Source: Spirochaetaceae bacterium bin103 (GTDB lineage: Bacteria; Spirochaetota; Spirochaetia; SZUA-6; Bin103). Taken from it: a stretch of DNA of 34,091 nt. The translations under genes and the position numbers were made by a program. Shown in pieces: positions 33,925-34,091 of this stretch; position 1 is the stretch's first letter, and every line of letters begins with the position of its first letter. The notes below the pieces were generated by a model. It had not been told where the DNA came from. It searched no databases and saw only the letters and a list, made by a program, of their open reading frames with translations. The DNA lies in NCBI GenBank assembly GCA_002238925.1, contig MPNH01000057.1, forward strand, positions 1 to 34,091, read 5' to 3'.

Positions 33925-34091
33925 ATGCCTCAACCCCAAATCGCCCAGATCGCCGTTTCCCGAGCTTGCCGTCGCAGTGCGCGCCGATGGCGGTTGGCGT
34001 TGGGTCTGCTGTTGGCTTGTTTCCTGTTCGGCTGCCGAATGTCGCACATCGAGTCGGCCAGGCAGGAGGTCAGCCCGGAACAGCAACCGGC
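33863..34091 (+). repeat. 229-bp repeat, copy 2 (runs to the window end)
   Basis: Second copy of 29336-29564, about 97% identical and without gaps. The homology may continue beyond the window. Confidence 0.92.
33925..34091 (+). CDS. Next Calx-beta-type lipoprotein, 5' end only
   Basis: The first 55 codons of another gene, cut by the window end. They encode a signal peptide (RRWRLALGLLLACFLFGC) and the following MSHIESARQEVSPEQQP, almost identical to the start of the gene at 29398. The frame is open to the last base. Whether it also carries Calx-beta and protease domains cannot be seen. Confidence 0.8.
   Translation, partial: MPQPQIAQIAVSRACRRSARRWRLALGLLLACFLFGCRMSHIESARQEVSPEQQP

Noticed and set aside
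1..34091. tRNA, rRNA, CRISPR array or replication origin
   Set aside because: No cloverleaf-like run with a CCA or T-loop motif, no rRNA signature, no spaced repeats and no DnaA-box cluster was noticed on reading both strands.

Overview
The window is GC-rich DNA from a diderm (Gram-negative-type) bacterium. It carries several lipobox lipoproteins, Sec-exported solute-binding proteins and a possible outer-membrane-barrel remnant. The mix of paralogous oligopeptide-type ABC modules, AAA-ATPase/PD-(D/E)XK genes, broken DUF4143 and HEPN genes and many lineage-specific lipoproteins reminds me of host-associated or marine Spirochaetota. That is an inference from gene content: there is no rRNA, tRNA or ribosomal protein gene here to anchor it.

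Layout. (1) 1-8864: two convergent ABC importer modules, each solute-binding protein + DppB-like permease + DppC-like permease, facing each other across 27 bp, with no ATPase gene in the window. (2) 8873-11810: mobile-element block. An apparently intact IS3-family element (25-bp terminal repeats, orfA/orfB with an A7 slippery site) ends 8 bp before the start codon of the second solute-binding gene. Its other end truncates an IS110-family recombinase, whose upstream non-coding RNA region (candidate bridge RNA, with UACG and GCGA tetraloop hairpins) is still present. (3) 11901-13409: a sensor kinase fused to a receiver and a winged-helix output domain, missing its N-terminal sensor next to the IS110 end. 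(4) 13653-16604: two divergent lipoproteins of one modular family around a 555-bp AT-richer regulatory region; a third member lies at 24962-25879. (5) 16765-20833: decaying accessory DNA with a frameshifted DUF4143 ATPase fragment, a duplicated nuclease tail, an intact AAA-ATPase/PD-(D/E)XK gene, a heptad-repeat coiled-coil protein, a frameshifted ribbon-helix-helix gene and small remnants. (6) 21137-24631: a collagen-like lipoprotein with a structured leader and a strong terminator, a small membrane protein whose gene contains two G10 tracts (phase-variation candidate), and a frameshifted membrane protein ending in a HEPN-like remnant. (7) 26007-34091: a tandem family of Calx-beta/leishmanolysin-like lipoproteins (one degenerate copy, one full 1419-residue copy, and the start of a third at the window edge). 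A two-gene ATPase + DUF4276 (TOPRIM-like) cassette of anti-phage type sits between the first two.

How it fits together. The left third is nutrient uptake that probably borrows ATPases encoded elsewhere. The rest is an accessory island dominated by surface lipoproteins, nuclease/ATPase conflict-type genes, repeats and gene decay. Most promising for follow-up are the ATPase-DUF4276 pair, the G10-tract membrane protein, the modular GTW lipoprotein family with its repeat-rich divergent promoter region, the Calx-beta protease array, and the IS110 RNA stranded by an IS3 insertion.
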